Origin: Pseudomonas atagonensis
GTDB lineage: Bacteria > Pseudomonadota > Gammaproteobacteria > Pseudomonadales > Pseudomonadaceae
Assembly (NCBI RefSeq): GCF_011369485.1
Contig: NZ_VXCA01000012.1
Coordinates: forward strand, 62,001 to 126,000
Length of the DNA stretch: 64,000 nt
Direction of reading: 5' to 3'
The position numbers and the translations under genes were made by a program. Shown here piece after piece: positions 43,984 through 53,181 of this stretch (position 1 is its first letter; every line of letters begins with the position of its first letter). Below the pieces are notes generated by a model. That model was given only the letters and a program-made list of their open reading frames with translations, had not been told where the DNA came from and did not search any database.

Positions 43984-44017
43984 CCCTGTGGGAGCGAGCA
44001 AGCCCGCTCTCACAAGG
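43984..44017. repeat. Single REP element
   Basis: ccctgtgggagcgagcaagc followed by ccgctctcacaagg, a REP core with its palindromic arms, just downstream of the aminotransferase gene. Confidence 0.7.
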
Positions 44018-44026
44018 TGTTATGGG

Positions 44027-45409
44027 TTACAGAACGCCGTATTCGCGGGCCGTGCGATCCACGGCTATGCGCGTCTTGTCGATCAGTTCATCCAGCTCCA
44101 GACGCGTGGCAACCAGTGCCGGCGCCATGATCATCCGCCCCAGTGTCGAGCGAATGATCAAGCCTTCCTCAAACCCGATCGTGCGGCAGCGCCAGGCTAT
44201 ATCGTTTTCGTTGGCAAAGCGTTTGCGGGTGGCTCTGTCCTCGGCGAACTGCAACGCCGCCACCAGCCCGACACCCTGAATCTCACCCACCAGCGGATGA
44301 TTGCCGAACACTTCACGCAGGCAGTTCTGCAGGTACGGCCCGGTGTCGGTTTTCACTTGATTGACCACGCCCTCATCGCGCAACGCCTTGAGGTTGGCTA
44401 TCGCCACCGCTGCCGCCACCGGGTGCCCGGAGTAGGTGAGGCCGTGGGCGAACACGCCGCCCTTTTCCACCAGTGCTTCGGCCATGCGCCGCGACAGGAT
44501 CAAGCCGCCCATAGGGATGTAGCCGGAGGTCAGGCCTTTGGCAATGGACAGGGTGTCCGGTTCGAAACCGAAAGTCTGGTGGGCAAACCATTCGCCGGTG
44601 CGACCGAAGCCGCCAATCACCTCGTCAGCGCACAACAACACGTCATATTGGCGGCAGATGCGCTGGATTTCCGGCCAGTAAGTGGCGGGCGGAATGATCA
44701 TGCCGCCGGCGCCCTGAAACGGTTCGGCGACAAACGCCGCGACCTTGTCGGCACCGAGTTCGAGAATCTTGTCTTCCAGTTGGCGTGCGGCTTTCAGACC
44801 GAATTCTTCCGGGCTGAGGTCGCCTTCGTGGGCGAACCAGTACGGCTCGTCAATGTGTGCCACGTCGGGAATGGTGCCGCCCATCTCATGCATGAATTTC
44901 ATGCCGCCCAGTGCCGTCGCCGCGAGGGTCGAGCCGTGGTAGCCGTTCCAGCGGCCGATCATGATCTTCTTCTCGGGCTTGCCCATCACCTGCCAGAACT
45001 TGCGTACGGTGCGGATCAGCACTTCGTTGGCTTCGGATCCGGAGTTGGTGTAGATCGCGTGGCTGTAGTGCTTGGGCAGCAGGCTGAACAGCAGCTCGGA
45101 GAGTTCGATGACGGCGGGGTGGGTGGTGTGGAAGAACATGTTGTAGTAGGGCAGCTGTTCCAGCTGCGCGGTCGCGGCGGCGGCCAGATCCTTGCGTCCG
45201 TAGCCGAGATTGGTGCACCACAGGCCGGACATGCCGTCCAGATACCGATTGCCGTCGTTGTCCCACAACGCCAGGCGATCACCGCTGACCATCACCCGCG
45301 GGCCTTCTTCATTGAGCGCCTTCTGATCGACAAACGCGTGAATGTGGTGGGCGGCATCGGCAGCTTGAAAATCACGGGTGCTGCGAGTCGGATCGAATTC
45401 GGCGGACAT
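44027..45409 (-). CDS. Class III PLP aminotransferase (polyamine:pyruvate / omega-amino acid type)
   Basis: 460 residues. Class III landmarks: MSGLWCTNLGYGRKDLA near residue 60, the cofactor loop YTNSGSEANE, WNGYHGSTLAATALGG, the aspartate motif LLCADEVIGGFGRTGEW and the PLP lysine in SIAKGLTSGYIPMGG at about residue 290. The N-terminus and the NMFFHTTHPA stretch resemble Pseudomonas SpuC and related putrescine-, taurine- or beta-alanine-pyruvate transaminases. Product would be an aldehyde plus alanine. Divergent from a TetR regulator over an AT-rich 157-base gap, so probably controlled locally. Confidence 0.88.
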   Translation of the reverse strand: MSAEFDPTRSTRDFQAADAAHHIHAFVDQKALNEEGPRVMVSGDRLALWDNDGNRYLDGMSGLWCTNLGYGRKDLAAAATAQLEQLPYYNMFFHTTHPAVIELSELLFSLLPKHYSHAIYTNSGSEANEVLIRTVRKFWQVMGKPEKKIMIGRWNGYHGSTLAATALGGMKFMHEMGGTIPDVAHIDEPYWFAHEGDLSPEEFGLKAARQLEDKILELGADKVAAFVAEPFQGAGGMIIPPATYWPEIQRICRQYDVLLCADEVIGGFGRTGEWFAHQTFGFEPDTLSIAKGLTSGYIPMGGLILSRRMAEALVEKGGVFAHGLTYSGHPVAAAVAIANLKALRDEGVVNQVKTDTGPYLQNCLREVFGNHPLVGEIQGVGLVAALQFAEDRATRKRFANENDIAWRCRTIGFEEGLIIRSTLGRMIMAPALVATRLELDELIDKTRIAVDRTAREYGVL

Positions 45410-45466
45410 GACTGATCTCCAGAAGAATTGGGCAAGTGAGTGCGTTCATTGCAGCGTTGCACGGCT

Positions 45467-45510
45467 AATATTTGTCATTTAAAAATATTTTTGTAAAGAA
45501 AATATTTGTC
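45467..45510. promoter_or_regulatory. Candidate operator between aminotransferase and TetR genes
   Basis: Two direct copies of aatatttgtc (45467-45476 and 45501-45510) flank a perfect 12-base palindrome AAAAATATTTTT (45481-45492). The stretch is strongly AT-rich against a GC-rich background, and lies between divergent starts, where a TetR-type repressor commonly binds. Confidence 0.45.
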
Positions 45511-45566
45511 GGTGGAAAAAAATATCCGTAGGCTGAGCCGCATTGGCAAGGCACAGCAGGCAAGAC

Positions 45567-46172
45567 ATGAGCGGACTCAGAGAAAAGCAAAAGGAACAGC
45601 GCAGGGGAGTCATCGCGCAGGCAGCACTTGAGCTGTTCATCAGCAACGGCTTCGGCGCGACCACGCTTGAACAGATCGCCAATGCAGCCGCGGTTTCCGC
45701 GCCGACGGTGACCAACTACTTCGGCGGCAAACAGGAAATTCTGCTGGCATTGCTCAAGCAACCGGACGAGCAGGCAATGCGCGACGCGCGGGCCAATCTG
45801 GATGAAGACAGCGATCCACTGGAGGCGCTGTGCGAGTTCGAAGGCCTGATGACCGACTACCAACTGCAAGCCATGCCGGCTTCGTTGTGGCGTGAACTGG
45901 CGCCGTTTCTGCTTACGGGTGAACTGGCCCAGGCGTTGAGTCCATGGAACGCGGCGGTGATCGAAGAAACCAAAGCGTTGCTCAGGCACTTTCAGGACGC
46001 CGGCAAGGTGCGCGAGTCCGTCGACATCGACGTCGCGGCCACACTGTTCAATCAATACGCGAACATGGCGTTCATTCGTCTGGCGACCGAAGCCACACCT
46101 GATCGCCAAGCGCACGCGCAGCACATGCGCAGCGTGCTTAACCTGATGTGCCACGGCATGCTGGAGCGTTAG
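45567..46172 (+). CDS. TetR/AcrR transcriptional regulator
   Basis: 201 residues from the ATG at 45567; an in-frame upstream start at 45543 is less likely. N-terminal TetR HTH at about residues 10-55 with GFGATTLEQIANAAAVSAPTVTNYF (TVTNYFGGKQEIL in the recognition-helix region), then the all-helical ligand domain. Divergent from the aminotransferase, so it is the likely local repressor. Ligand unknown; a polyamine or its aldehyde would fit the context, which is inference. Confidence 0.82.
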   Translation: MSGLREKQKEQRRGVIAQAALELFISNGFGATTLEQIANAAAVSAPTVTNYFGGKQEILLALLKQPDEQAMRDARANLDEDSDPLEALCEFEGLMTDYQLQAMPASLWRELAPFLLTGELAQALSPWNAAVIEETKALLRHFQDAGKVRESVDIDVAATLFNQYANMAFIRLATEATPDRQAHAQHMRSVLNLMCHGMLER

Positions 46173-46262
46173 GGCGGTTAATTCACGGGTGTTACAGGAC
46201 GACTGCCAGGTTGTGTTCTAGGCTCAGCGCATCCCGACAGCTGTGCCCGGCAGGAGTCCGCC

Positions 46263-47384
46263 ATGGAAGAGAAACCGTTTATCGCGATCAGCAGTTCACG
46301 CGCATTGCTGGATGTGCTGATCCGCGCAGGGCTGATCGCCACACTGGTGCTGTTCTGCTACGACATTTTCCATCCCTTCCTCAACGTGATGCTCTGGGCG
46401 TTGATCCTCGCCGTCACCCTCTATCCACTTAATCAGAAACTCGGCGCCCGGCTGGGCAATCGCTACGGCTGGGCGGCGATCATTCTAGTGCTGTTCGGGC
46501 TGTTGATTCTGATGGTGCCGCTGAGTCTGCTCGGCGCTTCGGTGGCCGATTCGGTCAAGGGCGGCATGCACGCGATGGAGGGCGGCACGCTGGAAATACC
46601 GCCACCGCCGGCCAGCGTCGAGAACTGGCCGCTGATCGGCGCGCCGCTTTTCGGTATCTGGCAGCACGCTTCGCAGGATTTGAGCTGGGCCTTCAAGGAG
46701 CTGGCGCCGCACCTGACCAACTGGGGCAAAGTGTTGCTGCATCAGGCGGCCGGTGTCGGCGCGGGAATTGTCGTGTTTGTCGTCGCCTTGATCGTTGCCG
46801 GTTTGATCATGACCAACGGCGAGCGCGGCCACCGCACCGCCGTGGCGATCACCACGCGAATTTCCGGCCCGGTACGTGGCCCGCAGATCGCCGAACTGTG
46901 CACCGCGACCATCCGCGCCGTGGCGCAAGGTGTCGTCGGCATCGCCTTCATTCAGATGCTGCTGATTGGCGTCGCGCTGGTGATCATGGGCATCCCCGCC
47001 GCAGGGATTCTGGCGTTGATGGTGTTGCTGCTGGGCATCATGCAATTGCCGGTGTTGCTGATCACCGTGCCCGTGGTGATCTATGTGTTCGCCCATGACG
47101 GCGTCAGTGCCAGCACCATTATTTTCACCGTGTGGATCGTGCTTGCGGGGCTCTCCGACAACGTGCTCAAACCGCTGTTGCTGGGGCGCGGCGTCGCGGT
47201 GCCGATGCCGGTGGTGTTGATCGGCGCGCTGGGCGGCATGGTCACCAGCGGGATCATCGGCTTGTTTACCGGGCCGGTAATTCTGGCCGTCGGTTATGAG
47301 TTGTTCATCGGTTGGGTGGATCAGCCGGCGGACGTCACGCCGGTTCCGGACAAATCCCGTGATGTTGACCCGGAGCAAATCTGA
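46263..47384 (+). CDS. AI-2E family permease-like membrane protein
   Basis: 373 residues, start ATG after AGGAG. Eight hydrophobic segments in the PerM/AI-2E arrangement: two pairs at the N-terminus (LIATLVLFCYDIFHPFLNVM, then AAIILVLFGLLIL), a periplasmic insert, and a C-terminal block with VAQGVVGIAFIQMLLIGVAL, GIPAAGILALMVLLLGIMQLP and SDNVLKPLLLGRG. The family includes TqsA and sodium/proton antiporters; the name does not prove autoinducer transport. It is followed 70 bases later by an MscS-type channel gene, hinting at a shared role in envelope or ion stress. Confidence 0.85.
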   Translation: MEEKPFIAISSSRALLDVLIRAGLIATLVLFCYDIFHPFLNVMLWALILAVTLYPLNQKLGARLGNRYGWAAIILVLFGLLILMVPLSLLGASVADSVKGGMHAMEGGTLEIPPPPASVENWPLIGAPLFGIWQHASQDLSWAFKELAPHLTNWGKVLLHQAAGVGAGIVVFVVALIVAGLIMTNGERGHRTAVAITTRISGPVRGPQIAELCTATIRAVAQGVVGIAFIQMLLIGVALVIMGIPAAGILALMVLLLGIMQLPVLLITVPVVIYVFAHDGVSASTIIFTVWIVLAGLSDNVLKPLLLGRGVAVPMPVVLIGALGGMVTSGIIGLFTGPVILAVGYELFIGWVDQPADVTPVPDKSRDVDPEQI

Positions 47385-47454
47385 CAACCGTTCATCGCTG
47401 AACTACGCTGCCTTACGTATCCCTCTCTGGCACTCGGGCGTAAGGAAAAGGCGC

Positions 47455-49068
47455 ATGCGAAGCAGGCTGCTGGCAGTATTGATGGTGATGTTTGCTGCGC
47501 TCTGGTCGGGATTTATCTGGGCGGTTGACGAGGTTTCAAAACCGGCTGATGAGGCGGTTGAGCTGAAGGTGGCCAACCGCAGCATCATGTTGTTCCGGGC
47601 AACGATTCTGGGCGAAGCGCCGGCGTCGAGGGTCAAACGAGCGAAGACCGTCATCAGTGAAGCGCTGGACGAAGGCGAAGATCTGAATGTCACGATCGAC
47701 CCGATACAGAACAGTTATCTGGTGCTGATCGGCGCCAAACGCGCATTCATCGTTGCGCCCAAGGACATCGACACGCTGGCGTATTCCTCCGTGCAACAAG
47801 CCGCCGAAGGCGCCGCTGAAAAGCTGCGCCAAGTGGTCAGTGAAACTCAGGAAGCGCGCAGCCTGCACTTGATCCTGCGTTCCGCCGCTTTGGCCGCTGC
47901 CGCCACGCTGATTTACGTCGTGCTGCTGTGGTGCCTGGCGTATCTGCGCCGGAAAATGCTGGCGAAACTGCCGGAATTGATGGATCGCCACACCCAGGCA
48001 TTGAGAGTCGGGCGGGTGCAACTGATCGACTCCAACTTCCTCTACCCACTGGTTAGCCGCTTGCTGTTGGTGCTGCGCTGGCTGGTGATTCTGCTGCTGA
48101 CTTACGAATGGCTGGGTTTTGTCCTGTCGCGGTTTCCCTATACGCGGCCGTGGGGTGAAAGCCTCAACAACTATCTGTTCGAAGTGGCCGGTTACCTGCT
48201 GCAAGGCATTGTCGGTGCGATTCCCGGTCTGGGCGTGGCGCTGGCGATTTTTTTCATCGCCCGAGGCGCCACGGCATTCATGCGTCGTGTGCTTCGGCGC
48301 ATGGCCACGCCGGGCACATTCAACTGGCTCAACCATGAAACCCTGCAACCGACCCAACGCCTGACCTCGTTGGCCATCTGGCTGTTTGCCCTGGCCATGG
48401 CGTACCCGTATCTGCCAGGTGCCGGCACGGATGCGTTCAAGGGTTTGTCGGTGTTGATTGGTCTGATGATTTCCCTTGGCGCCAGCAGCGTCGTCGGGCA
48501 AGCGGCGGCGGGGCTGATCCTCACCTACACGCGCACCCTGCGGCCGGGGGAGTTCGTCAAGATTGGCGAGTACGAAGGCACCGTCACCGAGCTGGGCATG
48601 TTCACTACGCGTATCCGCACCGGTCTGGGTGAGGTACTGACACTGCCCAATTCGATGATCACAGGCACCGTCACCAAGAACTATTCACGTACCGTGCAAG
48701 GCGCCGGTTACGTGGTAGATACGGTCGTGACCATTGGCTACGACACGCCGTGGCGGCAGGTCGAAGCGATGTTGCTGGAGGCGGCGAAGCGCACGTCGGG
48801 GATTCTTGAGGATCCGCCGGCCCAGGTGTTCCAGACCGCGTTGTCGGATTTTTATCCCGAGTATCGCCTGGTGGCGCAAGCCATCCCGAGCCAGCCGCGG
48901 CCGCGCGCAGTGCTGCTGAGCATGCTGCACGCCAACATTCAGGACGTGTTCAACGAATACGGCGTGCAGATCATGTCGCCGCACTATCTGGGCGATCCGC
49001 AACAAGAAAAATGGGTGCCGAAGGACAAGTGGTTCACAGCCCCTGCCGAGCCACCGAAGGATCAGTAA
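47455..49068 (+). CDS. MscS-family mechanosensitive ion channel with large N-terminal domain
   Basis: 537 residues from ATG at 47455 (AAGGAAAAG). Signal-like first segment, a periplasmic domain at about 25-140 (ANRSIMLFRATILGEAPASR, with TIDPIQNSYLVLIGAKRAF), four membrane segments at about 140-335, and the MscS pore and beta domain with LIGLMISLGASSVVGQAAAG, LTYTRTLRPGEFVKIGEYEG and TRIRTGLGEVLTLPNSMI. A signature TM3-like glycine/alanine pattern is intact. The extra N-terminal domain marks a larger MscS relative. Expected: release of solutes on osmotic downshift or a signalling variant. Confidence 0.87.
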   Translation: MRSRLLAVLMVMFAALWSGFIWAVDEVSKPADEAVELKVANRSIMLFRATILGEAPASRVKRAKTVISEALDEGEDLNVTIDPIQNSYLVLIGAKRAFIVAPKDIDTLAYSSVQQAAEGAAEKLRQVVSETQEARSLHLILRSAALAAAATLIYVVLLWCLAYLRRKMLAKLPELMDRHTQALRVGRVQLIDSNFLYPLVSRLLLVLRWLVILLLTYEWLGFVLSRFPYTRPWGESLNNYLFEVAGYLLQGIVGAIPGLGVALAIFFIARGATAFMRRVLRRMATPGTFNWLNHETLQPTQRLTSLAIWLFALAMAYPYLPGAGTDAFKGLSVLIGLMISLGASSVVGQAAAGLILTYTRTLRPGEFVKIGEYEGTVTELGMFTTRIRTGLGEVLTLPNSMITGTVTKNYSRTVQGAGYVVDTVVTIGYDTPWRQVEAMLLEAAKRTSGILEDPPAQVFQTALSDFYPEYRLVAQAIPSQPRPRAVLLSMLHANIQDVFNEYGVQIMSPHYLGDPQQEKWVPKDKWFTAPAEPPKDQ

Positions 49069-49238
49069 TCGTTTGCGAGGCGATCCCATAACTGTTGCGC
49101 GGCGGACACCTCGCCAGCAAACAACCCTTCCACGATGCATTCGCCTGACAATGAAACCCAATAAAACCGGGCCATCCAGGCTTGGCACGTTTGCTGCTCT
49201 GGCTCATTCATCTCCGCAAATGTCCCGAGGACACGCCA

Positions 49239-50333
49239 ATGAGTCAGCAAGCCGTGAAATTTGCCTACTGGGTGCCAAACGTCAGCGGTGGGCTGGTGGT
49301 CAGCAAGATCGAACAGCGCACCGATTGGGGCATCGATTACAACCGCAAACTGGCGCAACTGGCCGAAGCGGCCGGATTTGAATACGCGTTGACGCAAATC
49401 CGCTTTACCGCCGGTTACGGCGCCGAATTTCAGCATGAATCGGTGGCGTTCAGTCACGCACTGCTTGCGGCGACCAGCACACTGAAAGTCATCGCGGCAA
49501 TCCTGCCCGGCCCGTGGCAACCGGCGCTGGCTGCCAAGCAACTGGCAACGATCGATCAGCTCACCAACGGCCGCATCGCGGTGAACATCGTCAGTGGCTG
49601 GTTCAAGGGCGAGTTCCAGGCGATTGGCGAGCACTGGCTGGAGCACGACGAGCGTTATCGACGCTCCGAAGAATTCATCCGCTCGCTGCGCGGGATCTGG
49701 AGTGAGGACAACTTCAGCTTTCGCGGCGACTTCTACCGTTTCGACAATTACAGCCTCAAGCCAAAACCGTTGGCCCGCCCGGAGATCTTTCAGGGCGGCA
49801 GTTCCCGTGCGGCGCGGGACATGGCGGCGCGGGTATCGGACTGGTATTTCACCAACGGCAACAGCGTCGAAGGCATCAAGGCGCAAGTCGATGACATCCG
49901 CGCCAAAGCGGCAGCCAACAGTCACTCGGTAAAAGTCGGCGTCAACGCGTTCGTCATTGCCCGCGACACAGAACAGGAAGCACGAGCAGTGCTCGCGCAG
50001 ATCATTGATCAGGCCGATCCAGAGGCGGTCAACGCCTTTGGCGACGCAGCGAAACAGGCTGGCAGAGCCTCACCGGAGGGCGAGGGCAATTGGGCGAAAT
50101 CGACGTTCGAAGATCTGGTGCAATACAACGACGGCTTCAAGACCAACCTGATCGGCACGCCGTTGCAGATCGCCGAACGGATCGTCGCTTTGAAAGCGGT
50201 GGGCGTCGATCTGGTATTGGCGGGGTTTCTGCACTTTCAGGAGGAGGTGGAGTATTTCGGCAAGCGAGTATTGCCGCTGGTGCGTGAACTGGAGGCTAAA
50301 GCGCAATCTTCACAGACCGCCGCGGTTGCCTGA
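49239..50333 (+). CDS. sfnG: FMNH2-dependent dimethylsulfone monooxygenase
   Basis: 364 residues from ATG at 49239 (GAGG upstream), the length of Pseudomonas SfnG (about 363). Luciferase-like fold with the SfnG signatures FAYWVPNVSGGLVVSKIEQR at residues 6-25, IRFTAGYGAEFQHESVAFSH, and VNIVSGWFKGEFQAIGEHWLEHDERYRRSEEF. It converts dimethylsulfone to methanesulfinate with reduced FMN and O2, in sulfur scavenging. Usual neighbours sfnR (sigma-54 activator) and msu genes are not here. The reductant could come from the flavin reductase at 38253, though mes linkage argues otherwise. Confidence 0.87.
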   Translation: MSQQAVKFAYWVPNVSGGLVVSKIEQRTDWGIDYNRKLAQLAEAAGFEYALTQIRFTAGYGAEFQHESVAFSHALLAATSTLKVIAAILPGPWQPALAAKQLATIDQLTNGRIAVNIVSGWFKGEFQAIGEHWLEHDERYRRSEEFIRSLRGIWSEDNFSFRGDFYRFDNYSLKPKPLARPEIFQGGSSRAARDMAARVSDWYFTNGNSVEGIKAQVDDIRAKAAANSHSVKVGVNAFVIARDTEQEARAVLAQIIDQADPEAVNAFGDAAKQAGRASPEGEGNWAKSTFEDLVQYNDGFKTNLIGTPLQIAERIVALKAVGVDLVLAGFLHFQEEVEYFGKRVLPLVRELEAKAQSSQTAAVA

Positions 50334-50344
50334 ACACCACCAGA

Positions 50345-50436
50345 CACTGTGGGAGCGGGCTTGCTCGCGAAAGCGGTGTGTCAGAAAAGTAGCGATCAAC
50401 TGACACGACGCCTTCGCGAGCAAGCCCTCTCCCACA
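50345..50436. repeat. REP pair (REPIN)
   Basis: cactgtgggagcgggcttgc (then tcgcgaaagcgg) and its inverted partner cgccttcgcgagcaagccct (then ctcccac) about 35 bases apart, between sfnG and the DUF1348 gene. Confidence 0.85.
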
Positions 50437-50454
50437 TTTTGCATCTGTGTGAGG

Positions 50455-50934
50455 TTACAGACCCAGTTCAGACAGCCCCGGATGATCATCCGGCCGCCGG
50501 CCCAGCGGCCAGTGGAACTTGCGTTCGCTTTCCCTGATCGGCATGTCGTTGATGCAGGCATAGCGCTGGAACATCAGGCCATGCTCGTCGAACTCCCAGT
50601 TCTCGTTGCCGTAAGAACGGAACCAGTTGCCCGAATCATCGTGCCATTCGTAGGCGTAGCGCACAGCGATGCGGGTGTCCGAGTAAGCCCAGAGTTCCTT
50701 GATCAAGCGGTAATCCAGCTCTTTCGCCCACTTGCGAGTAAGGAAGGCTTTGGCTTCTTCGCGGTTGTGGGCGAATTCGGCGCGGTTGCGCCATTGGGTG
50801 TCGAGGGTGTAGGCCAGCGAGACCCTTTCCGGATCGCGAGAATTCCAGCCATCCTCGGCGAGGCGAACTTTCTCGATGGCCGATTCACGGTTGAAGGGCG
50901 GTAATGGCGGACGCACCTGGGCTGCAGTAGACAT
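50455..50934 (-). CDS. DUF1348 (NTF2-like) protein
   Basis: 159 residues; start at ATG 50934, as the upstream frame to 51048 reads unlike a gene. Signature [22 protein letters not shown] at about residue 46, [25 protein letters not shown] and [23 protein letters not shown]. The family has the NTF2-like cone fold of ~150 residues; substrates are unknown, sometimes linked to steroid- or quinone-type isomerases. It lies 55 bases behind a TetR regulator, same strand, so the regulator probably controls the operon through its palindromic operator. Confidence 0.85.
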   Translation of the reverse strand: MSTAAQVRPPLPPFNRESAIEKVRLAEDGWNSRDPERVSLAYTLDTQWRNRAEFAHNREEAKAFLTRKWAKELDYRLIKELWAYSDTRIAVRYAYEWHDDSGNWFRSYGNENWEFDEHGLMFQRYACINDMPIRESERKFHWPLGRRPDDHPGLSELGL

Positions 50935-50989
50935 GTTCAGTCTCCCGATCAATTTAATGTTTAAACAACAAGTCAGGCTTATTAAGGCG

Positions 50990-51553
50990 TTACAGGTCCA
51001 ATAACTTGCGCGCCATGCATTGCGCATTATCAGCGGCACTGTGATCACCCATCACAAGCGCTACGGTAATGGCGCCGTCAATCAGGATCAGCAGCTGTCT
51101 GGCCAGCAGTTGCGGATCTTCGGCGCCATGTTCGGTACACAGCTCGCAGACGTAGTCGAGCAGTTTCTGTTTGTGGGCCTTGGCGACCAGGCGCACCGGA
51201 TCCTCTGGGTCGCCGGTTTCGCCGCTGGTGTTGATGAAGGCACAGCCGCGGAAACCTTCCGAGGCGAACCAGCCCTTGAGTACGGTAAACAGGTTGAGCA
51301 GGCGATCGGCCGGAGTTTCGGCCTGATCGACGGCGCTTCGGTACCAGTGCATCCAGCGCACGTCGCGGCGTTGCAGGGCTGCGACGGTCAGCTCTTCCTT
51401 GTTGGCGAAGTAGCGGTAGATGCTTTTTCTGGAGACGCCGGCGGTCTTCACCAGAAGATCCATGCCGGTGGCCGCGATGCCACTTTTGTAGATCAACTTT
51501 TCGGTGACATCCAGAATGATGTCGCGGGTCGAGGTGTCAGTGATTTCGTTCAT
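50990..51553 (-). CDS. TetR family regulator of the DUF1348 gene
   Basis: 187 residues from ATG at 51553. HTH in the N-terminal 50 residues: [20 protein letters not shown] with [17 protein letters not shown] as recognition helix. The C-terminal helical domain includes [14 protein letters not shown], the signature found in regulators of NADPH-dependent oxidoreductases and aldehyde stress such as NemR-like proteins. A 14-base perfect palindrome (51566-51579) is 13 bases upstream of its start, so autorepression is likely. Confidence 0.85.
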   Translation of the reverse strand: MNEITDTSTRDIILDVTEKLIYKSGIAATGMDLLVKTAGVSRKSIYRYFANKEELTVAALQRRDVRWMHWYRSAVDQAETPADRLLNLFTVLKGWFASEGFRGCAFINTSGETGDPEDPVRLVAKAHKQKLLDYVCELCTEHGAEDPQLLARQLLILIDGAITVALVMGDHSAADNAQCMARKLLDL

Positions 51554-51565
51554 GCGACAAACAGT

Positions 51566-51579
51566 AGAACGATCGTTCT
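51566..51579. promoter_or_regulatory. Perfect palindromic TetR operator
   Basis: AGAACGATCGTTCT is its own reverse complement over 14 bases, directly upstream of the TetR gene. This is the usual symmetric form for TetR-family sites. Confidence 0.7.
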
Positions 51580-51601
51580 CCTTGGTCAAGGAGTTATTTC
51601 C

Positions 51602-51640
51602 TGATCGTTTCCACGCTCTACGTGGGCGTGGAAACGATCA
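51602..51640. repeat. Palindromic repeat (REP-like hairpin)
   Basis: TGATCGTTTCCACGC and GCGTGGAAACGATCA form a perfect 15-base stem around nine bases. The core resembles the modules of the REPIN at 61492-61600. Confidence 0.75.
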
Positions 51641-51714
51641 AACAGGCGGGAAGACCCGAAGGATACGATGGTGTAAGCTCTCGGGTTCTTCGGATTCGAC
51701 CCATTGCGAGCCCT

Positions 51715-53058
51715 ATGCCGTTGCTTTTCAAACGTTCTCTGCTGCCCAAACTGCGCAGCTTTCCGCTGACCGCCGAGGCCGTGACCATTCTCTCCGGCGC
51801 CGCCGAATTCCGTCGTTGCCTGCTGGAGAAAATAGCCACGGCGACCCGGCGCATCTACATCGTTGCGCTCTATCTTCAGCAAGACGAAGCCGGTCAGGAA
51901 ATCCTCGATGCCTTGCACGCCGCCAAACTCAAGCGCCCGGAGCTTGAAATTGCCGTAGTCGTCGACTGGCTGCGCGCCCAGCGCGGTCTGATCGGCGCCG
52001 GCAAGCAGCCGGGCAACTCGGCGTGGTATCAGGAGATGACTCGTACCCATCAAAGCGAAGTGCCGGTGTACGGGGTGCCGGTGCAGACCCGAGAGTTGTT
52101 CGGTGTGCTGCATTTGAAGGGTTTTGTCATCGACGACAGCGTGGTCTACAGCGGCGCGAGCCTGAACAACGTTTACCTGCACAAGTTCGACAAGTACCGC
52201 TTCGACCGCTATCACGTCCTGCAAAGCCGCGAACTGGCGGACTCGATGCATCACCTGGTCAAACACGGCCTGATCGAATCGAAGGCCGTGCACCGCCTCG
52301 ATCTGCCGAATCTGCCGAGCACGCGCAGCCTGCGCAATGACATCGGCGACCTGCGCAGCCGCCTCAAATACGCCACTTACGATACGGCGAATGGCAGCAC
52401 GGCCAGAGAAGGCCTTTCGGTCAGCCCGTTGCTCGGTGTGGGCAAGAACAACCCGTTGAACCGGGCGATTCTCGAACTGATCGCCAGTGCGCAAAAACAA
52501 CTGACTATTTGCACGCCATACTTCAACCTGCCGTTGGGGGTGATCCGCGAGATCAACCGCGCTCTGGCCCGTGGGGTGAAGATCGACATCGTGGTCGGCG
52601 ACAAGACCGCCAACGATTTCTACATTCCGCCGAGTGAGCCGTTCAAGGTGATCGCCGCGCTGCCGTATCTGTACGAGATCAGCCTGCGTCGTTTTGCCAA
52701 ACGACACCAGCGCAACATCGACAGCGGTCAGTTGAACCTTCACCTGTGGCGCGACGGCGACAACACCTATCACCTCAAGGGCATGTGGATCGATCAGCGC
52801 TACACGCTGCTGACCGGCAACAACCTCAATCCACGGGCGTTCCGGCTGGATCTGGAAAACGCGCTGCTGATCGATGACCCGAAAGGCGAATGGCTGGAGC
52901 CACGTGCGAAGGAACTGGAGGAGATTTTCCGTCACACCACGCGGATCGAAAGTTTTAATACGTTGGAGACGCTGCCTGAATACCCGGCGGGGGTGGCCAA
53001 GTTTCTCAAGCGCGTGAGTCGGGTGCGGATCGAGCGGTTGCTCTACCGGATTTTGTAA
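51715..53058 (+). CDS. pssA: CDP-diacylglycerol-serine O-phosphatidyltransferase (PLD-type)
   Basis: 447 residues from ATG at 51715, giving MPLLFKRSLLPKLRSF (E. coli PssA is 451). Two PLD HKD motifs: HLKGFVIDD at about residue 132 and HLKGMWIDQ at about 352, each in HxKx4D form. Other PssA signatures are VALYLQQDEAGQEIL and SLNNVYLHKFDKYRFDRYH. The enzyme joins serine to CDP-diacylglycerol at the membrane, giving phosphatidylserine, the precursor of phosphatidylethanolamine. A second, membrane-bound type of Pss is common in Pseudomonas, so this may be one of two. Confidence 0.9.
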   Translation: MPLLFKRSLLPKLRSFPLTAEAVTILSGAAEFRRCLLEKIATATRRIYIVALYLQQDEAGQEILDALHAAKLKRPELEIAVVVDWLRAQRGLIGAGKQPGNSAWYQEMTRTHQSEVPVYGVPVQTRELFGVLHLKGFVIDDSVVYSGASLNNVYLHKFDKYRFDRYHVLQSRELADSMHHLVKHGLIESKAVHRLDLPNLPSTRSLRNDIGDLRSRLKYATYDTANGSTAREGLSVSPLLGVGKNNPLNRAILELIASAQKQLTICTPYFNLPLGVIREINRALARGVKIDIVVGDKTANDFYIPPSEPFKVIAALPYLYEISLRRFAKRHQRNIDSGQLNLHLWRDGDNTYHLKGMWIDQRYTLLTGNNLNPRAFRLDLENALLIDDPKGEWLEPRAKELEEIFRHTTRIESFNTLETLPEYPAGVAKFLKRVSRVRIERLLYRIL

Positions 53059-53086
53059 GGTTTTAAATTTGTAGCGTTCATACAAC

Positions 53087-53159
53087 CGCTATCGCGAGCA
53101 GGCTCACTCCTACAGGGGAACGCATTCCAACTGTAGGAGTGAGCCTGCTCGCGATGGGG
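53087..53159. repeat. REP pair (REPIN)
   Basis: cgctatcgcgagcaggctca (then ctcctacagg) and its inverted partner ctgtaggagtgagcctgctc (then gcgatgg), 15 bases apart, between the pssA and efeM-like genes. Confidence 0.85.
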
Positions 53160-53181
53160 CCTTAACAGACGCTAAAAAACC

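Noticed and set aside
46263-47384. Autoinducer-2 exporter implied by the family name
   Set aside because: The AI-2E family mostly contains proteins with other or unknown transport roles; no quorum-sensing genes are nearby.
51586-53085. 499-codon frame opposite pssA
   Set aside because: Antisense shadow of a gene with two intact HKD motifs.
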